64,000 nt of DNA from Nocardioides sp. CFH 31398 (GTDB lineage Bacteria > Actinomycetota > Actinomycetes > Propionibacteriales > Nocardioidaceae). The stretch's first letter is position 1. Each line of letters starts with the position of its first letter. The position numbers and the translations under genes were made by a program. The stretch is from NCBI RefSeq assembly GCF_022436705.1, contig NZ_JAKUHT010000011.1, positions 177,755 through 241,754 on the forward strand, written 5' to 3'. Below the pieces are notes generated by a model. It ran no database searches and had not been told where the DNA came from. It was given only the letters and a program-made list of their open reading frames with translations. Shown piece by piece: positions 21,304-30,120 of this stretch.

Positions 21304-21933
21304 TCAGCCCGCGCGGAGCTCTTCGGTGTCGCCGGCCAGGGACGAGCGGATCAGCGCCGCGCCGACCACGGACAGGTCGTCGGAGCCGGTGGCGTCCGCG
21401 AGCCCCCGCGCGGTGTGCGGCAGACCCAGGTCACGGGCGGCGTCGGCCATGCGGGGGTCGCTGCACGGGCGCAGCGAGGGCCACACCGCCTGCACCTCGC
21501 GGCAGAAGATGTCGGCGCCGACCTCGCCGATCCCGGGCATCTCGCGCACGAGCGCGGCGACCCCGTCGTGGTCGCCGTACGCCCGGTCCCGCAGGCGCCG
21601 CAGGTCGCCGTCGTAGTCGTCGACCACCACGCGCGCGGTGCGGCCGAGCAGCTCGGCGGTCTTCCGCTTGCGCAGGAACCGTGCCTCGGACAGGACCGCG
21701 TGCCGCGCGTCGTCGTCGGCCTCGGCCATCGCGTCGGCGGTGCGGTAGGTCTTCCGCATCGCCGTCGCCGCCCGCACCCCGAGGTCGGCGGAGATGTTGG
21801 CCGACAGCAGGTGGGACAGCACCAGCAGCTGGAACAACGGCGCCGGCTTGTCGTCCAGCGTGATGCCGGCCTCCTCGGCGTACGTCGTCCCGTGGCGCTC
21901 CAGCAGCCGTGACAGCAGGGCCTCGTGGGTCAT
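21304..21933 (-). CDS. HhH-GPD superfamily DNA glycosylase, endonuclease III-like
   Basis: A 209-residue base-excision glycosylase-like protein. FQLLVLSHLLSANISADLGV is the typical endonuclease III start, REMPGIGEVGADIF is the helix-hairpin-helix with glycines for DNA binding, and the aspartate in SDPRMADAA fits the catalytic position. The four-cysteine iron-sulfur loop of Nth is absent, as in several actinobacterial members, so substrate range may differ. It stands upstream of the allantoin operon, separated by a hairpin, and is probably independent of it. Confidence 0.85.
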   Translation of the reverse strand: MTHEALLSRLLERHGTTYAEEAGITLDDKPAPLFQLLVLSHLLSANISADLGVRAATAMRKTYRTADAMAEADDDARHAVLSEARFLRKRKTAELLGRTARVVVDDYDGDLRRLRDRAYGDHDGVAALVREMPGIGEVGADIFCREVQAVWPSLRPCSDPRMADAARDLGLPHTARGLADATGSDDLSVVGAALIRSSLAGDTEELRAG

Positions 21934-21976
21934 GGCGCCCCGGTACCCCCGGCGCCCGGCCGGGGACCGAGGCGGC

Positions 21977-24262
21977 TCAGACCCGTTCGAACCGCACCGT
22001 GATGCTCTTCGACGCCGGCTGGCCGCTGGTCTCGTCGACATGGTCGAGCGGGACCAGGACGTTGGTCTCCGGGTAGTAGGCCGCCGCGCAGCCCCGCGGC
22101 GTCGGGTAGGGGACGAGCCGGAAGCCGGGCGCGCGCCGCTCGACGCCGTCCCCCCAGACGCTGACCACGTCCACCAGGTCGCCCTCGGCGAGGCCGAGCT
22201 CGGTCAGGTCGTCGGCGTTGACCATGACGATGCGCCGGGAGCCGTGGATGCCGCGGTAGCGGTCGTCGTCGGTGTAGGGGATGGTGTTCCACTGGTCGTG
22301 CGAGCGCAGCGTCTGCAGCACGAGGTGGCCCGGCGGGGCGTGCGGGGCCTCGCCGGTGTTGACGCTGAACTGCGCGGTGCCGGTCTCGGTGAGGAAGAAG
22401 CCCTCGTTGACGGGGTTGGGCAGGGCGAAGCCGCCGGGCTCGGCCACGCGGGCGTTGAAGTCACCGAACCCGGGGACGATGCGGGAGATCCGGTCGCGGA
22501 TCGCGCCGTAGTCGGCCTCGAAGGTGTCCCACGGGACCGTGGTGTCGGGACCGAGCGTCGCCCGCGCCAGGCGGCAGAGGATGGCCACCTCGCTGAGCAG
22601 CAGCCGGGACGACGGCTCGAGCTTGCCCCGTGACTGGTGCACGACGCTCATCGAGTTCTCGACGGTGACGAACTGCGGGCCGCCGTCCTGCACGTCGACC
22701 TCGGTGCGTCCCAGCGTGGGCAGGATCAGCGCGGCCTCGCCGGTGACGACGTGCGACCGGTTGAGCTTCGTCGACACGTGCGCGGTGAGGCGGCAGCGCC
22801 GCATCGCCTCCTCCGTGTACGCCGTGTCCGGCGCCGCGCTGACGAAGTTGCCGGCCATCCCGAGGAAGACCTTGACGTCACCGTCGTGCATCGCGTGGAT
22901 GGCCTTGACGGCGTCGACGCCGTGGTGGCGGGGCGGGTCGAACCCGAACTCCTGCTGGATCGCGTCGAGGAACCCGTCGGGCATCTTCTCCCAGATCCCC
23001 ATGGTGCGGTCACCCTGCACGTTGCTGTGGCCGCGGACCGGGCAGGCGCCCGAGCCGGGCTTGCCCAGGTTGCCGCGGAGCATGAGGAAGTTGACGATCT
23101 CGCGGATCGTGGGGACGGCGTGGCGGTGCTGCGTCAGGCCCATCGCCCAGCAGACGACGACCCTGTCGCTGGCCAGCACCTCGTCGCGCAGCCCCTCGAT
23201 CTCGGCCCGGGTCAGGCCGGTGTCGGTGAGCACCTGGTCCCAGTCGGTCGAGCGGACGTGGTCGGAGAACGCCTCGAAGCCGCTGGTGGAGGTGTCGATG
23301 AAGTCGCGGTCGAGGACGGTGCCCGGGGCGGCGTCCTCGGCCTCGAGCAGGAGGCGGTTGAGGGCGCGGAACAGCGCGAGGTCCCCGCCGATCCGGACCT
23401 GGAGGAAGCGGTCGGCGATGTCGACGCCGCGGCCGACGACGCCGCGAGGCTTCTGCGGGTTCTTGAACCGCTTCAGGCCCGCCTCGGGCAGCGGGTTGAT
23501 CGCGACGATGCGCCCGCCGTTCAGCTTGGTCTCCTCCAGTGCGGAGAGCTGGCGGGGGTGGTTGCTGCCGGGGTTCTGCCCGACGAGGAGCACGAGGTCG
23601 GCGTGCTGCAGGTCGAGCAGCGTGACCGTGCCCTTGCCGGTGCCGAGAGTCTCGTGGAGGGCGGCGCCGCTGGACTCGTGGCACATGTTCGAGCAGTCCG
23701 GCAGGTTGTTCGTGCCGTACGCCCGGGCGAAGAGCTGCAGGAGGAACGCGGCCTCGTTGCTCACCCGTCCCGACGTGTAGAACGTCGCCTCGTCGGGCGA
23801 GTCGAGCGAGCGCAGCTCGTCGGCGAGCAGGCCGATGGCCTCCCGCCAGGCGACGGGCTCGTAGTGGTCCGACCCCGCCCGCTTCAGCATCGGCTCCGTC
23901 AGACGGCCTTGGTCGTTGAGCCACTGGTCGGAGCGCTGGGCCAGGTCGGACACCGAGTGCTGGGCGAAGAACTCCCGGGTGACCCGCTTGGACGTCGCCT
24001 CGTCGTTGATGTGCTTGGCGCCGTTCTCGCAGTACTCGTTGACGTGCCGCTTGCCCGGCGCCGGGTCCGGCCAGGCGCAGCCCGGGCAGTCGATGCCCGT
24101 GACCTGGTTCATCGTGAGCAGCGTCAGCGCCGTCCGGCGGGGCGTCGTCTCCGACAGCGAGTACTCGAGGGCCTTGCGGACCGCCGGGACGCCGGCCGCC
24201 CAGTCCTTCGGCTCGGTCCGGGTCAGCTCGCCGGGGGTCTCCTCGTGGGAGGGGGTGCGCAT
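21977..24262 (-). CDS. YdeP/FdhF-family molybdopterin oxidoreductase (formate dehydrogenase alpha-like)
   Basis: A 761-residue member of the molybdopterin oxidoreductase superfamily, closest in motif to E. coli YdeP, which is linked to acid resistance. Visible are IDCPGCAWPD near residue 58, NNLPDCSNMCHESSG in the cofactor domain, LVGQNPGSNHPRQ, GNLGKPGSGACPVRGHSNVQ, and a C-terminal dinucleotide-binding domain with SHDQWNT and MVNADDL. The Cys pair near 59-62 lies where an Fe-S cluster would be. Electron donor and substrate are unknown, and no fdhD or other subunit lies nearby. The leader upstream contains a 14-base tandem repeat. Confidence 0.9.
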   Translation of the reverse strand: MRTPSHEETPGELTRTEPKDWAAGVPAVRKALEYSLSETTPRRTALTLLTMNQVTGIDCPGCAWPDPAPGKRHVNEYCENGAKHINDEATSKRVTREFFAQHSVSDLAQRSDQWLNDQGRLTEPMLKRAGSDHYEPVAWREAIGLLADELRSLDSPDEATFYTSGRVSNEAAFLLQLFARAYGTNNLPDCSNMCHESSGAALHETLGTGKGTVTLLDLQHADLVLLVGQNPGSNHPRQLSALEETKLNGGRIVAINPLPEAGLKRFKNPQKPRGVVGRGVDIADRFLQVRIGGDLALFRALNRLLLEAEDAAPGTVLDRDFIDTSTSGFEAFSDHVRSTDWDQVLTDTGLTRAEIEGLRDEVLASDRVVVCWAMGLTQHRHAVPTIREIVNFLMLRGNLGKPGSGACPVRGHSNVQGDRTMGIWEKMPDGFLDAIQQEFGFDPPRHHGVDAVKAIHAMHDGDVKVFLGMAGNFVSAAPDTAYTEEAMRRCRLTAHVSTKLNRSHVVTGEAALILPTLGRTEVDVQDGGPQFVTVENSMSVVHQSRGKLEPSSRLLLSEVAILCRLARATLGPDTTVPWDTFEADYGAIRDRISRIVPGFGDFNARVAEPGGFALPNPVNEGFFLTETGTAQFSVNTGEAPHAPPGHLVLQTLRSHDQWNTIPYTDDDRYRGIHGSRRIVMVNADDLTELGLAEGDLVDVVSVWGDGVERRAPGFRLVPYPTPRGCAAAYYPETNVLVPLDHVDETSGQPASKSITVRFERV

Positions 24263-24288
24263 GCGGGGGCCTGCCTTTCGCGATGGGT

Positions 24289-24357
24289 GGCCGTGCGGTG
24301 GGGGCCGCGCGGTGGGGGCCGTGCGGTGGGGGCCGCGCGGTGGGGGCCGTGCGGTGG
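24289..24357. repeat. Five-copy 14-base tandem repeat in the leader of the ydeP-like gene
   Basis: The unit GGCCGYGCGGTGGG is repeated nearly five times without interruption. Position 6 alternates T, C, T, C, T, so the true period may be 28 bases. The array lies 27 bases upstream of the ydeP-like start and 21 bases downstream of the SRPBCC stop on the same strand. Its position in a likely 5' leader means copy-number change could alter expression. Confidence 0.85.
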
Positions 24358-24378
24358 TGACCGGGACGGAGGAGACCG

Positions 24379-24885
24379 TCAGCCGTGCTGCCAACCGGGG
24401 ACGGTCGGGGGCTGGTTCTTCAGGTGCTTGAGGCGGCCGTCGTGGATGGTGCCGCGCCAGGTCTCGCCCGCGTCACCGACGCCCTCGATGAACACCCGGA
24501 AGTGCTCGAGCTCGGCGGCGAGCGTGCGTCGGACGAGCGGGAGGGTGACGACACCCGGCCCGGTCCACGTGGCGCAGCGCACCGCGATCGTCACGAGGGT
24601 CCGCTGGGGGTCCACCGGGGTGAACGAGACCGTCCCCGCGTGGCGCAGGCGGCGGTCCCAGCTGCGCCAGGAGATGTGCGAGTCGGGCTCCTGCTCGAGG
24701 ATCTCGGCGTGGAACTCGCGGGTCACCGGCCCCAGCCCGATCAACCACCGGGTCACCGCGGGCCGCACCTGCTCGACCTCCCGCACCGTGCTCATGAAGC
24801 GCGGGAAGCTCTCGAAGCGCGTCCACTGGTCGTACGCCGTGCGGATGGGCACCGCCACCTCGGCGGTCACCTCCAGGGTCCTCAC
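24379..24885 (-). CDS. SRPBCC (START/polyketide cyclase-like) family protein
   Basis: A 168-residue small-ligand-binding or membrane-associated protein of the SRPBCC fold. It has the typical front EVTAEVAVPIRTAYDQWTRF followed by FPRFMSTVREVEQV, and HISWRSWDRRLRHAGTVSF with the second strand pair. The C-terminus ends in a positively charged tail. The GTG at 24885 was chosen for the GGAG seven bases upstream. It is upstream of the YdeP-type gene on the same strand, but the tandem repeat between them leaves the operon uncertain. Ligand unknown. Confidence 0.82.
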   Translation of the reverse strand: MRTLEVTAEVAVPIRTAYDQWTRFESFPRFMSTVREVEQVRPAVTRWLIGLGPVTREFHAEILEQEPDSHISWRSWDRRLRHAGTVSFTPVDPQRTLVTIAVRCATWTGPGVVTLPLVRRTLAAELEHFRVFIEGVGDAGETWRGTIHDGRLKHLKNQPPTVPGWQHG

Positions 24886-25021
24886 CGACGGGCTCCTCTC
24901 GTCCACGGGTGGTCGTCCGTCAAGACGACGGGCCGCGTCTCGTACCCGCTCCCCCGCCGGCCACACGGCGCCCTGATCTGGTCGACCAGGGTGGAGTGCG
25001 GGGTGGAGTGCGGGCGACGAC

Positions 25022-25045
25022 CCCGGGAGACCGACGCCTCCCGGG
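25022..25045 (-). terminator. Hairpin after the gtrA gene
   Basis: Arms CCCGGGAG (25022-25029) and CTCCCGGG (25038-25045) pair perfectly around an 8-base loop, four bases after the GtrA stop codon. The placement is right for a factor-independent terminator, although no T-run follows. Just beyond it, GGGTGGAGTGC occurs twice in direct repeat near 24990-25012. Confidence 0.6.
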
Positions 25046-25049
25046 AGGC

Positions 25050-25517
25050 TCAGACCACCCGCGCGGGCCGGTCGGTCTGCATCACGTGCGCGTACGCGAA
25101 GAAGCGGACGGCGCCCGAGACGCCGTTCGCGACGGCGAGCGTGACGACCTCGGCGACGGCGCTCGCGTCCGGGTCGACGGTCGAGAGCCACCAGAGCGAC
25201 ACCGACGTCAGGACGGCTCCGAGCGCGAGCACGGCCAGGCCGAGCGCCTGGTGCGAGAGGGCGGTCGAGGGGTCGCGGACGCCGAACGTCCACCGGCGGT
25301 TGCCCCAGGTGTCGGCCACGGTGGACAGGACGAGCGCGACGGCGTTGGCCCACTGGGCGTCGAGCGGACCCCGCAGCAGCAGGTAGAGGGTGAAGTAGCC
25401 GACGGTGCAGCAGGCCCCGACCACGAGGAAGCCCGGCACCTTGCGCAGCCACCACGGCACGGCGCGTCCTCCCTCCAGGTCGATGGTCCACCGGCGGCGT
25501 ACCCGTTGGGTGGTCAC
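25050..25517 (-). CDS. GtrA-family membrane protein
   Basis: GtrA proteins have four membrane helices and are thought to move polyprenyl-linked sugars or assist cell-surface polysaccharide synthesis. In this 155-residue product FLVVGACCTVGYFTLYLLL is the first helix, NAVALVLSTVADTWGNRRWTF contains the conserved Asn-Arg-Trp-Thr-Phe signature, and two more helices follow. The GTG at 25517 is chosen to give a normal length; a TTG 22 codons upstream is possible. No glycosyltransferase partner lies next to it. Confidence 0.85.
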   Translation of the reverse strand: MTTQRVRRRWTIDLEGGRAVPWWLRKVPGFLVVGACCTVGYFTLYLLLRGPLDAQWANAVALVLSTVADTWGNRRWTFGVRDPSTALSHQALGLAVLALGAVLTSVSLWWLSTVDPDASAVAEVVTLAVANGVSGAVRFFAYAHVMQTDRPARVV

Positions 25518-25594
25518 GTCACCCGCGACCGCCCCACCGACCCGAGTGCGCGCCCGCGTCGGGATCGCGCCGTCCGTCCCCAACGCGCGGACCC

Positions 25595-25642
25595 GCCCGG
25601 ACCATCCCGCCCGGACGATCCCGCGCGGACCATCCCGCGCGG
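25595..25642. repeat. Three-copy 14-base tandem repeat
   Basis: Units GCCCGGACCATCCC, GCCCGGACGATCCC and GCGCGGACCATCCC run head to tail, followed by a partial fourth copy. The array lies between the stop of the epoxide hydrolase gene and the start of gtrA. The unit length equals that of the array at 24289 but the sequence is different. Confidence 0.8.
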
Positions 25643-25653
25643 CCCGGACCCTC

Positions 25654-26811
25654 CTAGGCGAGCACGCGCTCCCGGTGCCGCCGCAGGAACGCGCGGAGGT
25701 CGGTCACGAGCGCGTCGGGGGCCTCCATGGCCGCGAAGTGGCCTCCGGCGTCCATCTCGGTCCAGGTGTCGATCGGGTAGCGGGTCTCGCTCACCTCCCG
25801 CGGCGCCGCGAACGGTTCGGCCGGGAAGTGCGCGACGCCCGTCGGGACCGTCACCGGCGGACGGGCCCGGTCGGTGGGGTCGTTCCGGCTCTCGAGGTAG
25901 ATCCGGGCCGCGCTCGGGGTGGCGCCGGTGGCCCAGTAGAGCATCAGGTTCGAGCAGAGGTCGTCGACGACGTACACGTCGAGCAGGTCCCGCCCGCCGA
26001 GGTCCGACCAGCCGTGGAACTTCTCCAGCACCCACGCCGCCAGCCCGGCCGGGGAGTCGTGCTGCGCCAGCGTGAGGGAGTCCGGCTTGGTGCTCTGGAC
26101 GGCGGAGTAGCCGCGCTCGCGCTCCCCGAAGTCCTTCATCGCGGCCACCCACCGCTCGGTCTCGGGCGACGGGTCGGCGGGCGGGCTCGCCAGCGGCATG
26201 GTCACGTGGAGCGCCCGGCAGGTCTCGGGGTGCCGGGCACCGAGGAGGGACGAGACGTTGGCGCCCCAGTCACCCCCCTGGGCCACGTACCCGTCGTACC
26301 CGAGACCCCGCATGAGGGTGTCGAGCGCGTCGGCGATCCGTGTCGCGCTCCAGCCGCGCTCGCGCGGCGCGGAGGAGAAGCCGAAACCGGGCAGCGAGGG
26401 GACGACGAGGTCCACGGCGTCCGCGGGGTCGCCGCCGTACGACGCGGGGTCGGTCAGCGGGCCGATCACGTCCATGAACTCCCAGACCGAGCCGGGCCAG
26501 CCGTGGACCATGAGCACGGGGACGGGCGCCGGGCCCTGCCCCCGCACGTGCAGGGCGTGCACGTCGACGCCGTCGATCGCGACGAGCACCTGCGGGTGGG
26601 CGTTGAGCCGTGCCTCCGCCGCCCGCCAGTCGTAGGCCGTCGCCCAGTGCTCGCAGAGGCGGCGGACGACGGACAGGTCGGCGCCGTGGTCCCAGCCGAC
26701 GCCGGGGACCTGCTCGGGCCAGCGGGTGCGCCGCAGCCGCTCCCGCAGGTCGTCCAGCACCTCCTCACCGACGTCGACCGTGAACGGGCGGGGCTGGAGG
26801 TCGTGTGCCAC
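25654..26811 (-). CDS. Epoxide hydrolase, alpha/beta-hydrolase fold with N-terminal EHN domain
   Basis: The 385-residue product begins with the EHN domain (about 7-115) including RLRRTRWPEQVPGVGWDHG, followed by a hydrolase core. HGWPGS at 103-108 supplies the oxyanion region, Asp181 in GGDWG is the nucleophile, and GGHFAAMEAPD near the end supplies the histidine. The tyrosines that open the epoxide are expected in the lid. Start at the GTG at 26811, 27 bases from the divergent neighbouring gene. Substrate unknown; juvenile-hormone-type epoxide hydrolases share this architecture. Confidence 0.92.
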   Translation of the reverse strand: MAHDLQPRPFTVDVGEEVLDDLRERLRRTRWPEQVPGVGWDHGADLSVVRRLCEHWATAYDWRAAEARLNAHPQVLVAIDGVDVHALHVRGQGPAPVPVLMVHGWPGSVWEFMDVIGPLTDPASYGGDPADAVDLVVPSLPGFGFSSAPRERGWSATRIADALDTLMRGLGYDGYVAQGGDWGANVSSLLGARHPETCRALHVTMPLASPPADPSPETERWVAAMKDFGERERGYSAVQSTKPDSLTLAQHDSPAGLAAWVLEKFHGWSDLGGRDLLDVYVVDDLCSNLMLYWATGATPSAARIYLESRNDPTDRARPPVTVPTGVAHFPAEPFAAPREVSETRYPIDTWTEMDAGGHFAAMEAPDALVTDLRAFLRRHRERVLA

Positions 26812-26838
26812 GGGCCCACAGTGCCGCATACTCCCGCC

Positions 26839-27333
26839 ATGGAGCACCGGGCGCCCGGGGAGGACCGGGGCGACGTCGTCATGGGGGTGGTCGCGCTCAC
26901 GGTGGTCGCCGTCGTGGTCGTCGCGTCGCTCTGGTCGTTCCTCCCCGGCGACGAGCCGACGCCGGCCGGGGCGTCCGCGCCGTCCGAGGGGACCACCGGC
27001 GCCGGATCGGCGCTCCCGGAGCCGACGACGGTCCCGACCGCGGTCCCGACCCCCGCTCCGACCACAGGCCCGCCGTACGGCTGCCGGTCGCTGCTCGACG
27101 CGGGCGAGGTGACCCGGGTCTCCACGGTCGTCGCGGTCGCCGACCGCGACCACCAGACCCACGCCCTCGGCCTCGGGGGGCCGATACACTCGATCGGCCT
27201 CGGCGAGTGCGAGACCTTCCCGGTGGTCGTCGTGCACGTGCTCCCAGGCGAGGGCTCGGTCCCCGCGGCCGGCCCCCGGGGCACGCCGGTCGTCGTCGAG
27301 CCGGGACTCCCGCTCGTGCCGTTCGACGGCTGA
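26839..27333 (+). CDS. Single-pass membrane protein of unknown function (164 aa)
   Basis: I do not recognise this protein. A charged N-terminus is followed by one membrane helix at about 14-33 (VVMGVVALTVVAVVVVASLW), a Pro/Thr/Ala-rich linker at about 37-75, and a small extracytoplasmic domain of about 85 residues with two cysteines (YGCRSLL and GLGECETF) that could form a disulfide. Start codons of this gene and the epoxide hydrolase gene are 27 bases apart on opposite strands. Confidence 0.7.
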   Translation: MEHRAPGEDRGDVVMGVVALTVVAVVVVASLWSFLPGDEPTPAGASAPSEGTTGAGSALPEPTTVPTAVPTPAPTTGPPYGCRSLLDAGEVTRVSTVVAVADRDHQTHALGLGGPIHSIGLGECETFPVVVVHVLPGEGSVPAAGPRGTPVVVEPGLPLVPFDG

Positions 27334-27355
27334 GCGGGCCCACGGGGCTCGGCCC

Positions 27356-27399
27356 GGTGGGGCGCAACCAGACCCCGAGGTCCTCGGGGGCGCCCCACC
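27356..27399. terminator. Nested double hairpin between convergent genes
   Basis: An outer stem of 10 perfect pairs, GGTGGGGCGC (27356-27365) with GCGCCCCACC (27390-27399), encloses a second palindrome, CCCCGAGG-T-CCTCGGGG (27373-27389). It lies between the stops of the membrane-protein gene and the ANTAR gene, so it probably ends transcription from both directions. Confidence 0.65.
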
Positions 27400-27469
27400 G
27401 AGCCGCGAACGACCGTAGTGACGCGCCGGGCGGCGCCACCACACCCCTGCGGGTGACCGGCCGGGCCGG

Positions 27470-28240
27470 TCAGGACCGGTCGGCGTGGTCCAGCCCGGGG
27501 AGCCGTCCCGTGCTGACGACCTCCCGGGCGAGGTCGCGGATCTTCCGTTCCTCCTGGGAGGAGATCCGGCCGAGGATGCGGAAGGCGACCTCGCTGCTCA
27601 CCTGGTACCGCTCCATCAGGATGCCGGTCGCCTGGCCGATGACGGTGCGGGTGCTGAGGGCGTGGTCCAGGGCGTCGATGCGTTGCGCGGCGGCGAAGGC
27701 GATCGCGACGTGCGCGGCCAGGACCTGACCGTCGTGCTGGTCCTCGGCGCCGAACCCGTCCTTGTCGAGGCTGTAGAGGTTCAGCGCGCCGAGGGTGTCC
27801 AGGTGGGTGAACAGCTGGAACGACAGCACGCTGCGCAGTCCCGTCTGCTCGACGACCTCCGGACCCCAGCGTGGCCACCGGTGGTCGTGGGCGAGGCTGG
27901 GGCTGTAGGTGGTGACGGCCTCGACGATGGAGTCGAGGCAGGGCCCCTCGGAGTGCTCGGTCTGCAGCTCGTCGGCGCGGGAGGCCCCGGGGTGGGTGGC
28001 GGCGAAGTTGACGATCCGGTCGCTCCCCGAGCGCCGCACCATCGACAGGCTCGCCGCGTGGCACCCGAGGATGTTGTCGTGCGCCAGGCGGGTGGCCGCG
28101 GCGTAGGTGGCGGCCGGGTCCTGCTGCACCTGGAGGTCCCGGGCCGCCTCGGCCATGCGCTCGGGCAGACCGCTCGCGTCGGGGTCGTCGTGGCCCGGCT
28201 CGTCGGGCCGGCGGTCGACCTGGGGCTGGCTGTTGCTCAT
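27470..28240 (-). CDS. GAF and ANTAR domain regulator (RNA-binding antiterminator type)
   Basis: A 256-residue two-domain protein. Residues about 35-185 form a GAF sensor domain (HAASLSMVRR through LNLYSLDKDGF). Residues about 195-250 form an ANTAR RNA-binding domain, with the typical ALSTRTVIGQATGILMERY and a helical end RISSQEERKIRDLAREVV. ANTAR proteins bind paired hairpins in nascent RNA and prevent termination. The signal and target RNA are unknown. GAGGAGG precedes the ATG at 28240. It follows a minimal AraC protein on the same strand with a 19-base gap, so the two may form a regulatory pair. Confidence 0.9.
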   Translation of the reverse strand: MSNSQPQVDRRPDEPGHDDPDASGLPERMAEAARDLQVQQDPAATYAAATRLAHDNILGCHAASLSMVRRSGSDRIVNFAATHPGASRADELQTEHSEGPCLDSIVEAVTTYSPSLAHDHRWPRWGPEVVEQTGLRSVLSFQLFTHLDTLGALNLYSLDKDGFGAEDQHDGQVLAAHVAIAFAAAQRIDALDHALSTRTVIGQATGILMERYQVSSEVAFRILGRISSQEERKIRDLAREVVSTGRLPGLDHADRS

Positions 28241-28259
28241 CGTGGCCTCCTCGGGCCTC

Positions 28260-28619
28260 TCACTGCCGAAGGGTGTGGCTGGGTGGTCGTCCGTACGCCG
28301 CGGCGTACAGGGCGGAGAAGCGCCCTGCCTTCGCGAAGCCCCACCGGGCGGCGATGGCGGCGACGGTGTCGCCGGTGGTCGGGTCACCCCTCACGAGGTC
28401 GCGGTGCGCCCCCTCCAGGCGGACCCGGCGCAGGTACCCGGTCGGCGTGGTCCCGCGGTAGCGCCGGAAGGCGTACTGGACGGCCCGGGGCGACGCTCGC
28501 GCGGTGCGGGCGATCTCGCCCAACGTCAGTGCCTCGCCGGCGTGCGCCTCGATGTGCTCGACGGCTCGACGCAGCGTGGCCGGCTCCTGGGCGGCGGTGG
28601 TCGGTGGCGTGCGGGACAT
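28260..28619 (-). CDS. Minimal AraC-family DNA-binding protein (119 aa)
   Basis: The whole protein is one AraC-type double helix-turn-helix: [21 protein letters not shown] is the first and [21 protein letters not shown] the second, followed by [15 protein letters not shown]. There is no ligand-binding domain, as in MarA/SoxS, so its activity may depend on its amount or on a partner. The ATG at 28619 has GAGGTAGGG upstream. It lies directly upstream of the ANTAR gene. It could be the DNA-binding remnant of a longer regulator, but nothing upstream looks like a lost domain. Confidence 0.83.
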   Translation of the reverse strand: MSRTPPTTAAQEPATLRRAVEHIEAHAGEALTLGEIARTARASPRAVQYAFRRYRGTTPTGYLRRVRLEGAHRDLVRGDPTTGDTVAAIAARWGFAKAGRFSALYAAAYGRPPSHTLRQ

Positions 28620-28840
28620 GGTGTGGTCCCTACCTCGGTCGCACCCGTGGACCCTCTGGTCGAGCCCGGCGCGAACCTGCCCACCGTACGCACAGACGGA
28701 CCACCGCGCGCAAGGTCGCGGACCACGCCGTTCCCCTGCGCCACGGCCCCGCCGGGCCCTACCGTGATCACGAGGCCGGTCTCGGGATCCGCGGCGACGT
28801 ATGCGGGGGGCCTCTGCCTCGCCGCCTGTCCCCCGAGCCT

Positions 28841-30055
28841 TCAGAGGCCGCCCCGCCCGGGAGGGGCCGGGGCGGCCTCGCCTCGCTCGTCCTGGGCCGG
28901 CGACGGCCGCGCGGGGCCGGAGACCCGGCGTCCCAGGACCATCAGCGCTGCGCCGAGGAGCAGCAGGGGCGCCGTGCGGAGGGCGGCGTCGAGGCCGGCG
29001 AGGGCGATGAGGCCGCTCACGACCACGATGCCGAGCGAGCTCGCCGTCCGCAGGACGGCGAAGGCCTCGGCCCGCAGCAGCGGCGGGGCGGCGTCCTCGA
29101 CCCGCAGCGAGTACGTCGTCGCGAGGAACGGCAGGCAGAACCCGGTCGCCGTCGCACCGGCGAGGGTGACCAGCACGTGCCAGGAGGCGAGGACCAGGCT
29201 CGCCGCGGCGGCGGTGGCGAGCAGCAGGGCCAGCACGGCGCCGTCCGGGAGGCGGCGGTTGAGCCAGCTGACCACGACGCCGCCCGCGACGGACCCGACG
29301 CAGAGGGCCAGCGCGAAGACGAAGGCCCACTCGGCGTCGAGCCCCTCCGCCAGCGCGAGGGAGACGGCGCCGACCTCGACCCCGGCCACGGCGGTGCTGC
29401 CCGCGAGCGCGCAGACCAACCAGGGGGTGATCGCCCGCACCGGCCACCGCACCCCGAGCGCCGACGCCGACGCCGTGGCCGGGGCGCCGGGGTCGCCGAC
29501 CGACGGTCGTACCGCGGTGGGCAGGACGACGGCGGGGACCGCCCCCAGCACCGTGAGGACGACGAGCCCCGCGGTCGGCGAGAAGGCGCCCACACCGGCG
29601 GCGAGCAACGGCGCGGCGGCGAAGGTCACCTCATTCGCCGTGGCCGCGACGCCGAGGGCCCGGGGCAGGCGGGCCGGGACCACGAACGAGCTGAGCGACG
29701 AACGGAGCAGCCCGTAGGCGGCGACGTTCACCACGCCCGCCACGGCGCTCAGCGCGACGGCGAGCCCGAACGGCGCGCCGACGCCGACGACCACGGCGAC
29801 CGCCAGCAGCGAGGCCGCCCGCACCCCGAGCAGGAGCCGCAGGTACCCCACGGGCTCCCGGCGCCGTCCGAGGCGCGACAAGGGCACGGCGCCGGCGATC
29901 TGCGCCACCGTCATCACCAGCACCATCGAGGCACCGGCCCGCGCGCTCCCGGTGGCCTGCAGGCCCAGCAGCCCGAACGCGATCGGGGCCCCGGCCTGCG
30001 GGACGGCGAGGGTGCCGTGCGCGACCTGCCACCGCGCGAGCCCGGCCCCGGCCAC
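28841..30055 (-). CDS. Major facilitator superfamily transporter
   Basis: A 404-residue membrane protein with about twelve hydrophobic segments and a basic loop SRLGRRREP between helices 2 and 3, as in MFS efflux proteins. The C-terminal tail is Pro- and Glu-rich, and a GC hairpin overlaps its final codons. GGAGG lies six bases before the GTG at 30055. It is divergent from the XRE-cupin regulator at 30121 with 65 bases between, the usual pairing for a regulator and the exporter it controls. The exported molecule is unknown. Confidence 0.85.
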   Translation of the reverse strand: MAGAGLARWQVAHGTLAVPQAGAPIAFGLLGLQATGSARAGASMVLVMTVAQIAGAVPLSRLGRRREPVGYLRLLLGVRAASLLAVAVVVGVGAPFGLAVALSAVAGVVNVAAYGLLRSSLSSFVVPARLPRALGVAATANEVTFAAAPLLAAGVGAFSPTAGLVVLTVLGAVPAVVLPTAVRPSVGDPGAPATASASALGVRWPVRAITPWLVCALAGSTAVAGVEVGAVSLALAEGLDAEWAFVFALALCVGSVAGGVVVSWLNRRLPDGAVLALLLATAAAASLVLASWHVLVTLAGATATGFCLPFLATTYSLRVEDAAPPLLRAEAFAVLRTASSLGIVVVSGLIALAGLDAALRTAPLLLLGAALMVLGRRVSGPARPSPAQDERGEAAPAPPGRGGL

Positions 30056-30104
30056 ACCACACCTCCGTGCTCGTCCCGCTCGGCCACCGGCCGACCCGCT
30101 CTGA

Positions 30105-30116
30105 GCACTATAGTGC
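30105..30116. promoter_or_regulatory. Palindromic operator on the -10 box of the XRE-cupin gene
   Basis: GCACTATAGTGC is a perfect 12-base palindrome. It contains TATAGT (30109-30114), which sits six bases before the ATG at 30121 and so serves as the -10 box of a leaderless transcript. A protein bound here would block that promoter and also sit in the region shared with the divergent transporter gene. Autorepression by the XRE-cupin protein is the simplest reading. Confidence 0.65.
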
Positions 30117-30120
30117 CCAC

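Noticed and set aside
24289..24357. CRISPR-like or coding repeat
   Set aside because: Units of 14 bases are contiguous with no spacers, and the array is between genes.
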